Shown: positions 34,477 through 42,935, numbered from the stretch's first letter. The stretch is DNA of 64,000 nt from Streptomyces sp. NBC_00457 (GCF_036014015.1 NZ_CP107905.1:9362001-9426000), one strand, 5' to 3'. The notes: generated by a model not told the origin, from the sequence alone. Numbers and translations: made by a program.

Positions 34477-34517
34477 ACTCGGCGGCCGGGCGCCCAGGAG
34501 GGGCACGGCCGCCGAGT
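34477..34517 (+). terminator. Terminator hairpin after ROK gene (upstream copy)
   Basis: ACTCGGCGGCCG (34477-34488) pairs with CGGCCGCCGAGT (34506-34517) over 12 bases with a 17-nt loop. It is repeated in altered form at 34584-34622 as part of a tandem duplication. Confidence 0.75.
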
Positions 34518-34583
34518 CGTCGTACGGGCGGGTGGCAGGGTCAGCAGCTCAGCTGAGTGAGGCGGGGCCTCGCAGGAACGTCC

Positions 34584-34622
34584 ACTCGGCGGCCGGCCCG
34601 GGGGGAGGGCTCGGCCGCCGAG
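34584..34622. terminator. Terminator hairpin after alpha-galactosidase (downstream copy)
   Basis: ACTCGGCGGCC (34584-34594) pairs with GGCCGCCGAG (34613-34622). It lies 44 bases beyond the galactosidase stop on the minus strand and is the sister of the hairpin at 34477. Confidence 0.7.
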
Positions 34623-34665
34623 GTGTCTCGCAGGCGGGCGGCATGGGTGCGACCCGCCGCCGGGC

Positions 34666-36687
34666 TCAGCAGCTCAGCTGTGCGTCCGCCCAGTCCGCGT
34701 GGTCGGAGTCGATGCCGTCGCCGCCGTCGGTGACGACGAGGCGGATCAGCTGGGCGCCCGTCACATCGGCGGTGAGCGGCTGGGCGGGCATCGCGTTGGT
34801 GAGGACGCCGGTCGAGGCGGCCTTGGTACCGTCCGCCCAGATCTCGAAGGCGACCGTCCCGTTCGCCCCCTTCTCGTCGTCGACACCGACGTCCGCGGTC
34901 ACCGTCTCGCACGCACCGCCGGCGTAGTACTCGACGGCGCTCTCGGCGTGCACACCGAGCCCTTTCGCGTACGCGACCCCGCCGATGGTGATCGGGTTGC
35001 CGTCGCCCGCGTCGCTCTCCCCGTTGCTGGTGTCGCGCTCGACCGGCCCCCATCCGTTGGCGGCCGACAACCACGGAAGGTCACCCAGTCCGGATGTCCC
35101 CGAGGGCGGCGGCACCACCACGGACACGGCGATCGGCACCGCGCTGTCGACGCGGACACCGGCCGCGGAGCGGTAACTCGCCTTGAGCGTCAGGTCGTAC
35201 GACCCGGAGGGCGTCCCTGAGGGGGCGGTGACGGACCACTTGGTGCGCAGCGCACGGCCGGGCGGCAGGGAGGCGGTGGTCGTCGGTGACGTGGCCCTGA
35301 CGGTCCAGCCCTCGGGACCCGTCAGCGCGACGGAGACGCGCTTGGCCGACGTGCGTCCCAGGTCGGTGACGGTGGACGTCAGTGCGGCCGGCTCGCCCGC
35401 CTCGACCAACGAGCTGCCGTCCAGGCCGAGTTCGACGGCGGGCGGGTACTTGGCCCAGCGCGGGTCGGGCGCGACCCGGACGAGGACCGTGCCGTGCGCC
35501 GGGACGGTGGCCGAGATGGTGCCCGCGGTGTTGTAGCTCTTGTGCTGCCACAGGTCGCGCAGGGTGTAGGCGTCCGCGCCGGGAAGGCCGACGGCCGCCG
35601 CGGTCGTCGAGATGCGCTGGGCGCGGCCGGTCTCGTTGAAGAGCGCCACGGCGCGGCTGCCGTCCCGCATCTCCTTGGCGACGACCCAGCGTCCGCCCTC
35701 CGACGACACGACCGCGCCCTGCTTGCCCAGCGTGTCCTGGTCGACCGCGATGACCTCCTTGTTGCCGAGGATCTCGAAGGTCGCGTCGGAGGCCTCGCGC
35801 AGGTCGGAGCCGATCAGCAGGGGCGCGGCCATGATCGACCAGAGCGAGAAGTGCGAGCGGTACTCGGTGTCCGTCATGCCGCCGTTGCCGACCTCCAGCA
35901 TGTCGGGGTCGTTCCAGTTCCCTGGACCGGCGTACTGCGCGAGCGGCAGGTTCTGCTTCAGGATCGACAGCATCGACCCCCAGGTGTCGCTGATGTCGCC
36001 GGTCGTACGCCACAGATGTCCGACGTCCGACGCCCACTCCCAAGGCTTGTTCTGGCCCCATTCGCAGATGCTGTAGACGATGGGCCGCCCGGTGGCCTTG
36101 AGGGCGTCGCGCATGGTCGTGTAGCGCAGTTTCGCGTCCACGCCCTGGTTGTTGCAGTTGTCGTACTTCAGGTAGTCGACGCCCCAGTCCGCGAACTGCT
36201 GGGCGTCGCTGTACTCGTGGCCCAGCGCGCCGGGGAAGCCGATGTTGCTGCAGGTCTTGGTGCCCGCGCTCGTGTAGATGCCGAACTTGAGCCCCTTGGA
36301 GTGCACATAGTCCGCGACGGCCTTGATGCCGTTCGGGAAGCGGACCGGGTCGGGGACGAGCTTGCCGTTCGCGTCGCGCTCCGGCAGGGCCCAGCAGTCG
36401 TCGAGGTTGACGTACTGGTACCCGGCGTCCTTGAGTCCCTTCTCGACGAAGATGTCCGCGATCCCTTTGACCATGGCTTCGTTGAACTCGGCGCGGCAGT
36501 GCGTGGAGTTCCAGTTGTTGAAGCCCATCGGCGGAGTGAGGGCGAGGCCGTCGGCCAGGGCGGGGGCCGCGCTGTGGGTGTCCTCGGCGGCGTGGACGGG
36601 TACGGCGAGACCCGCCGTGCACAGGAGTCCTGCCGTGAGTGCTCCGACCACTCTTCTGCGGGTTGTGCGGGTGTGAAGGTGACGCAT
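34666..36687 (-). CDS. Secreted GH27 alpha-galactosidase with NEW3 and NPCBM domains
   Basis: A 673-residue extracellular glycosidase releasing terminal alpha-galactose (or, in some relatives, beta-L-arabinopyranose). After the signal peptide (cut near VHA-AED) comes a GH27 barrel: LALTPPMGFNNWN, YVNLDDCWAL, the nucleophile in YLKYDNCNNQ, the acid/base aspartate in HLWRTTGD, and GPGNWNDPDMLEVGN. A C-terminal anti-parallel domain follows. From about residue 440 a NEW3-type domain appears (GPEGWTVRATSP), then an NPCBM domain (GVAYAKGLGVHAESAVEYY) that binds galactose-type sugars. ATG at 36687 follows GGAGGAA. Confidence 0.93.
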   Translation of the reverse strand: MRHLHTRTTRRRVVGALTAGLLCTAGLAVPVHAAEDTHSAAPALADGLALTPPMGFNNWNSTHCRAEFNEAMVKGIADIFVEKGLKDAGYQYVNLDDCWALPERDANGKLVPDPVRFPNGIKAVADYVHSKGLKFGIYTSAGTKTCSNIGFPGALGHEYSDAQQFADWGVDYLKYDNCNNQGVDAKLRYTTMRDALKATGRPIVYSICEWGQNKPWEWASDVGHLWRTTGDISDTWGSMLSILKQNLPLAQYAGPGNWNDPDMLEVGNGGMTDTEYRSHFSLWSIMAAPLLIGSDLREASDATFEILGNKEVIAVDQDTLGKQGAVVSSEGGRWVVAKEMRDGSRAVALFNETGRAQRISTTAAAVGLPGADAYTLRDLWQHKSYNTAGTISATVPAHGTVLVRVAPDPRWAKYPPAVELGLDGSSLVEAGEPAALTSTVTDLGRTSAKRVSVALTGPEGWTVRATSPTTTASLPPGRALRTKWSVTAPSGTPSGSYDLTLKASYRSAAGVRVDSAVPIAVSVVVPPPSGTSGLGDLPWLSAANGWGPVERDTSNGESDAGDGNPITIGGVAYAKGLGVHAESAVEYYAGGACETVTADVGVDDEKGANGTVAFEIWADGTKAASTGVLTNAMPAQPLTADVTGAQLIRLVVTDGGDGIDSDHADWADAQLSC

Positions 36688-36718
36688 CGTTACGTTCCTC
36701 CGAACCAGCGAAAGGTGG

Positions 36719-36761
36719 GATGACGGCATGCACGCGTCATCAGTGCGTTCACGGTAGAACG
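36719..36761. promoter_or_regulatory. Dyads before alpha-galactosidase
   Basis: GATGACG (36719-36725) / CGTCATC (36735-36741) and CGTTC (36746-36750) / GAACG (36757-36761) lie 32-74 bases upstream of the gene. They are candidate operators and differ from the LacI-type GACAACGTTGTC site, so a different regulator may act here. Confidence 0.4.
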
Positions 36762-36808
36762 TGTCGGACTCTGTTGGAAGATGCGCGTTCGGCGGTGTGG
36801 GTCTGTGT

Positions 36809-37147
36809 TCAGCCACTCGAGAAGCGGCGTGCGAGGTCGCGCAGCGAGGCCGCCGCGTCGGCCACCTGATCCCGCGGCATCGTGGAGCCCGCCATGCCGC
36901 CCAGCCGCTCCATGTCCTCGGCGAGGCGCAGGTGTTCACGGGCGGCGTGTTCACGGCAGGGCAGGCAGGTGACGCTCTCCGGGCGGGCGGAGGTCATCGC
37001 GTACGGCACACGCAGGCCGCATCCGGCGGTGACGGTGCTCGGGAGATCGCCGGCGAGGGCGAACGTGGACGCCAGGATGTTGCGCGTGGCGGCGCTGTTG
37101 CGCAGTACCTTCGCCTCGACGTGGATGTGCCGGTCCTGCTCGTCCAT
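36809..37147 (-). CDS. Small conserved hypothetical protein with CxxC
   Basis: A 112-residue soluble protein of unknown function. It starts MDEQDRHIHVEAKVLRNSAA, then has AYALAGDLP-like hydrophobic and VTCLPCREHAAREHLRLAEDMERL with a C-x-x-C pair close to histidines, which could bind zinc. A strong AAGGAGG precedes ATG at 37147, and codon use is normal, so the gene is real. It is divergent from a small secreted protein gene and follows the galactosidase gene on the strand, with no link that I can see. Confidence 0.75.
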   Translation of the reverse strand: MDEQDRHIHVEAKVLRNSAATRNILASTFALAGDLPSTVTAGCGLRVPYAMTSARPESVTCLPCREHAAREHLRLAEDMERLGGMAGSTMPRDQVADAAASLRDLARRFSSG

Positions 37148-37282
37148 CCGCCCTCCTTGTCGTGGCCGCTCTTGGCGTGGCCGTCACGGCAGAGCATGCC
37201 AGTCGGGCATGGATGCCCTCCGTTCCGGTTCCCTCGGGAAGGGGTGCGTGACCCCGGCCCGGTCCGCGCAGTTGAGCGGGGC

Positions 37283-37621
37283 ATGAAGAAGCGCAGCATG
37301 CTCGCCATCGCCTCCCTTGCCACCGGTTTCGTCGTCGCGGCTGTGTCGCCGTCCCATGCCCACGGCGACGATCCCGCCGCGCCCAGCGGTCCGGCTGCTC
37401 CCGACCGTCCGGCTGCCCCCGGCGACTCGGCCGTTCTCCACGGTCCGGCCGTACTGCACGGTCCGGCTGTTCTCGGCGGCACCCCGGCCGTGGTCCACAG
37501 TCCGGCCGTTGTCGACGTCGACGAGACCATGGGCACCGTCGACCCGTTCCTCGCCCGGGAGTTCCGTATGGCGCTGGACGACACCCCGCACGGGCAGAAG
37601 GGCAAGGGCAAGATCGGCTGA
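37283..37621 (+). CDS. Small secreted protein with Pro/Ala repeats
   Basis: A 112-residue exported protein. The signal peptide MKKRSMLAIASLATGFVVAA is cut near SHA-HGD. The mature part opens with a P-A-A-P repeat and a V-L-H-G-P-A repeat (VLHGPAVLHGPAVLGG), then an acidic VVDVDETMGTVDPFLAREFRM and a lysine/glycine tail. It has no cysteine, so it is not a chaplin or rodlin. It may be a surface or hydrophobin-like spacer protein; function unknown. The ribosome site is GAGCGGGG. Confidence 0.68.
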   Translation: MKKRSMLAIASLATGFVVAAVSPSHAHGDDPAAPSGPAAPDRPAAPGDSAVLHGPAVLHGPAVLGGTPAVVHSPAVVDVDETMGTVDPFLAREFRMALDDTPHGQKGKGKIG

Positions 37622-37765
37622 CGAGGCCGACGGCCGGAGCGCGACGCCGGTGTCCCCGCAGTCGGGGCCACCGGCGTCCTGCGTCGGTGCGCCCTCAACG
37701 GGAGCTGGTTTTGGTGGCAGGGTGGAGCGGGCAAGCCACAGGGGGCCAACAGAAGAGGGGGAACC

Positions 37766-38806
37766 GTGATCGTCTGGATCAACGGTGCGTTCGGTGCGGG
37801 GAAGACCACCACCGCACGGGAACTGATCGACCTGATCCCGAACAGCACGCTCTTCGACCCCGAGGTCATCGGCGGAGCACTCACTCATCTGCTCCCGCCC
37901 AAACACCTCGCCGAGGTCGGTGACTACCAGGATCTGCCGATCTGGCGGCGGCTGGTGATCGACACGGCGGCCGCGATGCTCGCCGAACTCGGCGGCACGC
38001 TGGTGGTCCCGATGACCCTGCTGCGCCAGGACTACCGCGACGAGATCTTCGGCGGACTCGCCGCACGCCGGATCAGCGTCCGGCATGTGCTCCTCGCCCC
38101 GGCGGAAACGATCCTGCGCGAACGAATAGCCGGGCGGGAGGTCCCGCCCGACCTGCCCGACGGCGAGATGCGCATACGGCAGTGGTCGTACGACCACATA
38201 GAGCCGTACCGAGCCGCCCTCGCGTCCTGGCTCACCGCGGACGCCCACCTCGTCGACACCGGCGCCCTCACTCCGTACGAGACCGCGGTCCGTATCGCAG
38301 ACGCGGTCAGCAGGGGGAGCGTCCCGGTCTGTGACATCGTCCAAACCCCGGAACCCACCGCCGAGACGATCGCCGCCGGTGTCCTCCTCTTCGACGAACA
38401 CGACCGGGTCCTGCTCGTCGACCCCACCTACAAGGCAGGCTGGGAGTTCCCCGGCGGTGTCGTCGAACCCGGTGAGGCGCCCGCGCGCGCGGGCATGCGC
38501 GAGGTCACCGAGGAGACCGGCATCCGGCTCGACGACGTACCCCGCCTCCTCGTCGTGGACTGGGAACCCCCCGCCCCGCCCGGCTACGGCGGCCTCCGCC
38601 TCCTCTACGACGGCGGCCGCCTCGACTCCACCGAGGCCCACCGCCTCCTCCTGCCCGGCCCCGAACTGCGCGACTGGCGCTTCGTCACCGAAGCGGAGGC
38701 CGCCGACCTGCTCCCACCCGTCCGCTACGAGCGCCTCCGATGGGCGCTGCGCGCGCGGGAACGCGGAGCGGCGCTCTACCTGGAGGCCGGAATTCCGACG
38801 CCGTGA
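37766..38806 (+). CDS. TmrB-like P-loop kinase fused to a Nudix hydrolase
   Basis: A 346-residue two-domain cytosolic protein. Residues 1-180 form a P-loop NTPase (WINGAFGAGKTTTARELIDL, then TLFDPEVIGGAL and the RERIAGRE lid) close to the tunicamycin-resistance TmrB type. Residues about 200-330 are a Nudix domain with box GGVVEPGEAPARAGMREVTEETGI (the Nudix glutamates intact). The fusion suggests phosphorylation and diphosphate hydrolysis of the same nucleoside-like substrate (inference). GTG at 37766 follows GGGGGAA. No partner gene is adjacent; the M20 dipeptidase converges on it. Confidence 0.88.
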   Translation: MIVWINGAFGAGKTTTARELIDLIPNSTLFDPEVIGGALTHLLPPKHLAEVGDYQDLPIWRRLVIDTAAAMLAELGGTLVVPMTLLRQDYRDEIFGGLAARRISVRHVLLAPAETILRERIAGREVPPDLPDGEMRIRQWSYDHIEPYRAALASWLTADAHLVDTGALTPYETAVRIADAVSRGSVPVCDIVQTPEPTAETIAAGVLLFDEHDRVLLVDPTYKAGWEFPGGVVEPGEAPARAGMREVTEETGIRLDDVPRLLVVDWEPPAPPGYGGLRLLYDGGRLDSTEAHRLLLPGPELRDWRFVTEAEAADLLPPVRYERLRWALRARERGAALYLEAGIPTP

Positions 38807-38880
38807 CTCGCGTCGTCACGAGGGAGGTCGTGCCTCGCCGTTGGCGGCCAGGCGTGAGGTGGGAGACATCGTGGAGTGGC

Positions 38881-40236
38881 TCAGCTGCCCGCGTAATTGC
38901 GGAGGAACAGTGCCTCCGCCACCGACAGCCGCTCCAGTTCCTGCGGGGATACGCTCTCGTTCACCGCGTGGATCTGGGCCTCCGGTTCGCTGAGGCCGAT
39001 GAGGAGGATCTCGGCGTTCGGGTAGAGGGCGGCGAGGGTGTTGCAGAGGGGGATGGAGCCGCCCTGGCCGGCGTACTGCATGTCCTGGCCCGGGTAGGCC
39101 ACCGCCATCGCGTCCGCCATCGCCTGGTACGCCGGGCTGTTCGTGTCGGCGCGGAAAGCCTGGCCCTGGCCGACCTGCTCGGAGTGCACCCGGGCGCCCC
39201 ACGGCGTGTGGGTCTCGAGATGAGCCTGGAGCAGCTTGGTGGCCTCGGCCGCGTCCACGCCCGGCGGCACCCGCAGGCTGACCAGCGCGCGGGCGCTCGC
39301 CTGCACGGACGGGGTGGCGCCGACGACCGGCGGGCAGTCGATGCCGAGGACGGTGACGGCCGGGCGTGCCCAGAGGCGGTCGGCGACCGTGCCGGAGCCG
39401 ATCAGCTCTACGCCGTCCAGCACCTTGGCGTCCGTGCGGAACTGCTCCTCGTCGTAACTCAGCCCGTCCCACGACGACTCGTCGGTGAGCCCGTCGACCG
39501 TCGTCGAACCGTCCTCCGCGCGCAGCGAGTCCAGTACGCGGATCAGCGCGCCCAGCGCGTCGGGCGCGGCGCCGCCGAACTGGCCGGAGTGCAGGTTGCC
39601 TTCGAGCGTGTCGATGCGGACGCGGACCAGGGTCATGCCGCGCAGGGTGGAGGTGACCGTCGGCAGGCCGACGCGGAAGTTGCCCGCGTCGCCGATGACG
39701 ACGGTGTCGGCCGCCAGGAGCTCCGGGTGCTCCTCGGCGTACCGCTCCAGGCCGCCCGTACCCATCTCCTCCGAACCCTCGGCGATCACCTTGACGTGGA
39801 CCGGTATGCCGCCGTTCGCCTTGAGCGCGCGCAGCGCGAGCAGGTGCATGATCACGCCGCCCTTGCAGTCGGCGGCACCGCGCCCGTACCAGCGCCCGTC
39901 ACGTTCGGTCAGTTCGAAGGGCGGCGTGGCCCACGCGGCCTCGTCGAGCGGCGGCTGCACGTCGTAGTGGGCGTAGAGGAGAACCGTCTTCGCGCCCTCG
40001 GGGCCGGGCAGGTAACCGTACACGGACTGCGTGCCGTCGGGGGTGTCGAGCAGGGCCACGTCCTGGAAGCCCTCGGCGCGCAGCGCGTCGGCGACCCAGT
40101 TCGCGGCGCCCTCGCTCTCGCTCTTCGGGAACTGGTCGAAGTCCGCCACCGACTTGAACGCCACCAGTTCGGTGAGCTCCGCCCGCGCCCTGGGCATCAG
40201 CGAGGCGACGGTCTCGGCGACCGGATTCGACGACAT
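38881..40236 (-). CDS. M20-family metallopeptidase (dipeptidase)
   Basis: A 451-residue cytosolic zinc peptidase. TVLLYAHYDVQPP holds the first histidine and aspartate, GRGAADCKGGVIMHLLAL the bridging aspartate, KVIAEGSEEMGTGGL the catalytic glutamate and ligand, and DAGNF a further ligand. HAVNESVSPQEL near the C-terminus gives the final histidine. The dimerisation domain sits between residues 190 and 310. This layout fits carboxypeptidase/dipeptidases of the CNDP/PepV class that cleave dipeptides; it is complete. ATG at 40236 follows AAGGAG. It is divergent from a flavoprotein gene. Confidence 0.92.
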   Translation of the reverse strand: MSSNPVAETVASLMPRARAELTELVAFKSVADFDQFPKSESEGAANWVADALRAEGFQDVALLDTPDGTQSVYGYLPGPEGAKTVLLYAHYDVQPPLDEAAWATPPFELTERDGRWYGRGAADCKGGVIMHLLALRALKANGGIPVHVKVIAEGSEEMGTGGLERYAEEHPELLAADTVVIGDAGNFRVGLPTVTSTLRGMTLVRVRIDTLEGNLHSGQFGGAAPDALGALIRVLDSLRAEDGSTTVDGLTDESSWDGLSYDEEQFRTDAKVLDGVELIGSGTVADRLWARPAVTVLGIDCPPVVGATPSVQASARALVSLRVPPGVDAAEATKLLQAHLETHTPWGARVHSEQVGQGQAFRADTNSPAYQAMADAMAVAYPGQDMQYAGQGGSIPLCNTLAALYPNAEILLIGLSEPEAQIHAVNESVSPQELERLSVAEALFLRNYAGS

Positions 40237-40369
40237 GGGCACGCTCCTTGTGGGTGCGACGTTGTGACAGGTAAGTGCTGTGATCCTCCCACAGCGGCCT
40301 CGGGCGACGGCCGCCGTAGGATGCGGGAGACAGGTGCGGCAGCGGCTTGATCGGGAGCAGTAGACCATC

Positions 40370-41611
40370 GTGAGCAGCGAGAACTCTTCGGCGGACGACG
40401 TACGGCAGGTGTGGGACGTCGTCGTGGTGGGCGCGGGACCCGCGGGGGCCTCGGCCGCGTATGCGGCGGCGGTCGCGGGGCGCCGCGTCCTGCTGCTGGA
40501 GAAGGCCGAACTGCCGCGCTACAAGACATGCGGCGGTGGCATCATCGGCCCCTCGCGCGACTCCCTGCCGCCCGGCTTCGAGCTGCCGCTGCGGGACCGG
40601 GTGCACGCGGTCACGTTCTCCAGCAACGGACGCTTCACGCGTACACGCCGCTCCAAGCAGATGTTGTTCGGCCTGATCAACCGCTCCGAGTTCGACCAGC
40701 AGCTCGTCGAGCACGCGCAAAAGGCGGGGGCCGAGCTGCGTACGGGCGTCACCGTGGCGCGGGTCGAGCAGCACGGGTCGGCGGTGCCGGACCGGCGCAC
40801 GGTCGCCGTCGTCCTGCAGGGCGGCGAGACGCTGCTCGCGCGTTCGGTCGTGGGGGCCGACGGCAGCGCCAGCCGCATAGGGGCGCACGTCGGCGTGAAG
40901 CTCGGCCAGGTGGATCTGGGCCTGGAGGCGGAGATCCCGGTGCCGGAGACCGTCGCCGAGGACTGGAAGGGGCGGGTGCTCATCGACTGGGGGCCCCTGC
41001 CCGGCAGTTACGGGTGGGTGTTCCCCAAGGGGGACACGCTGACCGTCGGGGTCATCTCCGCGCGGGGTGAAGGCGCGGCGACGAAGCGGTACCTGGAGGA
41101 CTTCGTCGGGCGGCTCGGGCTCGCCGGGTTCGAACCCAGCATCTCCTCCGGCCACTTGACGCGCTGCCGCGCCGACGACTCGCCGCTGTCACGCGGGCGG
41201 GTGCTGGTGTGCGGGGACGCGGCGGGGCTGCTGGAGCCGTGGACACGCGAGGGCATCTCGTTCGCGCTGCGGTCGGGGCGGCTCGCGGGGGAGTGGGCGG
41301 TGCGGATCGCCGAGGCGAACGACGCGGTGGACACCCGGCGCCAGGCCCTGAACTACGCCTTCGCCATCAAGGCGGGGCTGGGTGTCGAGATGGCGGTCGG
41401 CAAGCGGCTGCTGACCGTGTTCGAGCGGCGCCCCGGTCTCTTCCACGCGGCGCTGACCGGCTTCCGGCCTGCCTGGAAGGCGTTCACGGACATCACGCGC
41501 GGGGCGACGTCGCTGGGCGAGATGGTCCGCTCGCATCCGATGGCCCAGCGCGCCTTGACCGCGCTGGACCGCCGGCCCGTCGGCGGCGAGGCCGGCGAGG
41601 TCAGCTCTTGA
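40370..41611 (+). CDS. Geranylgeranyl-reductase-family flavoprotein
   Basis: A 413-residue FAD-dependent enzyme of the geranylgeranyl reductase/halogenase-like group. WDVVVVGAGPAGASAAYAAA is the FAD fold, TCGGGIIGPS is the family C-G-G loop, VVGADGSASRIG the second motif, and RVLVCGDAAGLLEPWTREGISFALRSGRLAG the third. Such enzymes saturate isoprenoid chains, for example the side chain of menaquinone or lipids (family knowledge). The substrate here is not established. GTG at 40370 has a fairly distant GGGAG. Its last 11 bases overlap the convergent deazaflavin gene. Confidence 0.87.
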   Translation: MSSENSSADDVRQVWDVVVVGAGPAGASAAYAAAVAGRRVLLLEKAELPRYKTCGGGIIGPSRDSLPPGFELPLRDRVHAVTFSSNGRFTRTRRSKQMLFGLINRSEFDQQLVEHAQKAGAELRTGVTVARVEQHGSAVPDRRTVAVVLQGGETLLARSVVGADGSASRIGAHVGVKLGQVDLGLEAEIPVPETVAEDWKGRVLIDWGPLPGSYGWVFPKGDTLTVGVISARGEGAATKRYLEDFVGRLGLAGFEPSISSGHLTRCRADDSPLSRGRVLVCGDAAGLLEPWTREGISFALRSGRLAGEWAVRIAEANDAVDTRRQALNYAFAIKAGLGVEMAVGKRLLTVFERRPGLFHAALTGFRPAWKAFTDITRGATSLGEMVRSHPMAQRALTALDRRPVGGEAGEVSS

Positions 41612-42056
41612 CCGTGATCCGGAACACGGGGTGGTCGGGGGCGATGCGCCGCAGCTCCTCGTCGGACGAGTCCGGGCCGACGCCCTTGAAGAACACACCG
41701 ACCTCGGCCTTCCAGCGCTTGAGGTAGGCGCGCAGCAGCGGGGGCTTGTCGTCGTCGGCGACCTCGGTCGCGGTGAACGTCTCCACGTTCTTCCCGAGCC
41801 GCAGCTCACCGCCGCCCGCGGCCCGCATGTTGTGCGTCCACTGGACGTGGCCGCGGGGTGCGACGAGGTACTGCGTGCCGTCCACCGTGAGCAGGTTGAC
41901 CGGTGTCGTGCGCCACTCGCCGCTCTTGCGGCCGCGGACGGCGAGGACCCGGGAGCCCCAGACGCTGAGCCCGCGGCGCGTCATCCAGGCCACGGAGCGG
42001 TTGAAGACGTTGATGGTGAACCAGCCGGGCTTCTGAACGTGGGTGGACGTGGACAT
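41601..42056 (-). CDS. Deazaflavin-dependent (F420) nitroreductase-family protein
   Basis: A 151-residue protein of the Ddn-like F420-dependent family. WFTINVFNRSVAWMTRRGL, VLAVRGRKSGEWRTTPVNLL and TQYLVAPRGHVQWTHNMRAAG with LRLGKNVETFTA are typical. It probably transfers hydride from reduced F420 to quinones or nitro and xenobiotic substrates at the membrane. ATG at 42056 follows GGGGG. It faces a TetR gene across a promoter packed with five related palindromes, so it is very likely that regulator's target. Confidence 0.88.
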   Translation of the reverse strand: MSTSTHVQKPGWFTINVFNRSVAWMTRRGLSVWGSRVLAVRGRKSGEWRTTPVNLLTVDGTQYLVAPRGHVQWTHNMRAAGGGELRLGKNVETFTATEVADDDKPPLLRAYLKRWKAEVGVFFKGVGPDSSDEELRRIAPDHPVFRITVKS

Positions 42057-42081
42057 CTGGGCCCCCAGGGACTTGGTGGGA

Positions 42082-42203
42082 GAGCGGCGCTCGCTTGGGT
42101 GAGCGCCGCTCGTGTTTGTGAGCACTGCTCTCGCTTCTCTCGAAGTCTGCCCGAGATCGGTGATCCAAAGCAAGAGCAGTGCTCTCTTTTGTGTGCACTG
42201 CTC
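42082..42203. promoter_or_regulatory. Array of five related TetR-type palindromes
   Basis: Copies are GAGCGGCGCTC (42082-42092), GAGCGCCGCTC (42101-42111), GAGCACTGCTC (42120-42130), GAGCAGTGCTC (42174-42184, within AGAGCA-G-TGCTCT) and GTGCACTGCTC (42193-42203). Their centres fall at 42087, 42106, 42125, 42179 and 42198, giving steps of 19, 19, 54 and 19 bases. The first two also pair with each other as an 11-bp hairpin. The array fills the space between the divergent deazaflavin enzyme and TetR genes. Confidence 0.8.
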
Positions 42204-42227
42204 CGAAAACATGGAACACTCCTTCGC

Positions 42228-42923
42228 ATGAGCACCGCACAAGGAGCCCGCGCCCGAGCCAGGATCGAGGTCACCGCCGCCATCAAGGACGAGGCGCGCA
42301 GACAGCTCGCGGCCGAAGGCGCCGCCAAGCTCTCGCTGCGCGCCGTGGCCCGCGAACTCGGCATGGCCTCCTCCGCGCTCTACCGCTACTTCCCGAGCCG
42401 CGACGACCTGCTCACTGCCCTCATCATCGACGCCTACAACTCCATGGGCCAGAGCGCGGAGGCGGCCCACGAGAAGGTCGCGGACGCCGGGCCCGCACAG
42501 CGCTGGGTCACGGTGTGCGAGGCGGTACGCGCGTGGGCGCTGGGGCATCCGCACGAGTACGCGCTGATCTACGGTTCGCCGGTCCCCGGCTACACCGCGC
42601 CCGACGACACCGTCCCCGCCGCCTCCCGGGTCGGTCACCTCTTCATCGGCATCCTCCGCGACGCCTACCAGGGCCTCGGCCTCGCCAAGCCGCCGCTGCC
42701 CGCCGAGCTGCGCCCCGAGGCCGAACGGATGACGGCCGACCTCGCGCCCGACCTGCCCCCCGAGACGGTCAACGCACTCGTCGCGGCCTGGGCCCAGCTG
42801 TACGGGCTGGTCGGGTTCGAGCTGTTCGGCCAGTTCAACCGGGTCGTGGAGAACCGCGAGACGTTCTTCCGGCATGCGGTGGCTCAACTCGCCCATGGGG
42901 TGGGCTTGCGCTCCGCTCGATAG
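42228..42923 (+). CDS. TetR-family repressor (with TetR_C WHG-like domain)
   Basis: A 231-residue regulator. The helix-turn-helix is KLSLRAVARELGMASSALYRYFPSRDDLLTALI (about residues 35-67). The ligand domain contains AWALGHPHEYALIYGSPVPGY, a segment common in one actinobacterial TetR subgroup. ATG at 42228 is chosen; a 6-codon mini-frame starting at 42211 ends in the ATGA that overlaps this start, which may aid re-initiation. It presumably represses itself and the divergent deazaflavin enzyme through the palindrome array. The inducer is unknown. Confidence 0.88.
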   Translation: MSTAQGARARARIEVTAAIKDEARRQLAAEGAAKLSLRAVARELGMASSALYRYFPSRDDLLTALIIDAYNSMGQSAEAAHEKVADAGPAQRWVTVCEAVRAWALGHPHEYALIYGSPVPGYTAPDDTVPAASRVGHLFIGILRDAYQGLGLAKPPLPAELRPEAERMTADLAPDLPPETVNALVAAWAQLYGLVGFELFGQFNRVVENRETFFRHAVAQLAHGVGLRSAR

Positions 42924-42935
42924 GCGGTTCGTTCA

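Larger units (their letters stand above)
34458..34680. repeat. Tandem duplication of the alpha-galactosidase 3' end
   Basis: Two imperfect units lie head to tail. Each has a GGCAGGAACG or CGCAGGAACG start, an ACTCGGCGGCCG hairpin, and TCAGCAGCTCAGCTG, which on the minus strand encodes Gln-Leu-Ser-Cys-stop. The last element is at 34541-34555 and at 34666-34680, the latter being the live gene end. The unit spacing drifts from 107 to 125 bases, so the copies have diverged through small indels. Confidence 0.8.

Noticed and set aside
34453..34665. Insertion-sequence remnant between ROK and alpha-galactosidase
   Set aside because: The structure is a direct repeat of the galactosidase end and hairpin, with no terminal inverted repeats or transposase pieces.
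41126..41140. GGGTTCGAACCC resembling a tRNA T-arm
   Set aside because: It lies in frame within the geranylgeranyl-reductase-like gene (Ala-Gly-Phe-Glu-Pro), and no acceptor stem or anticodon arm surrounds it.
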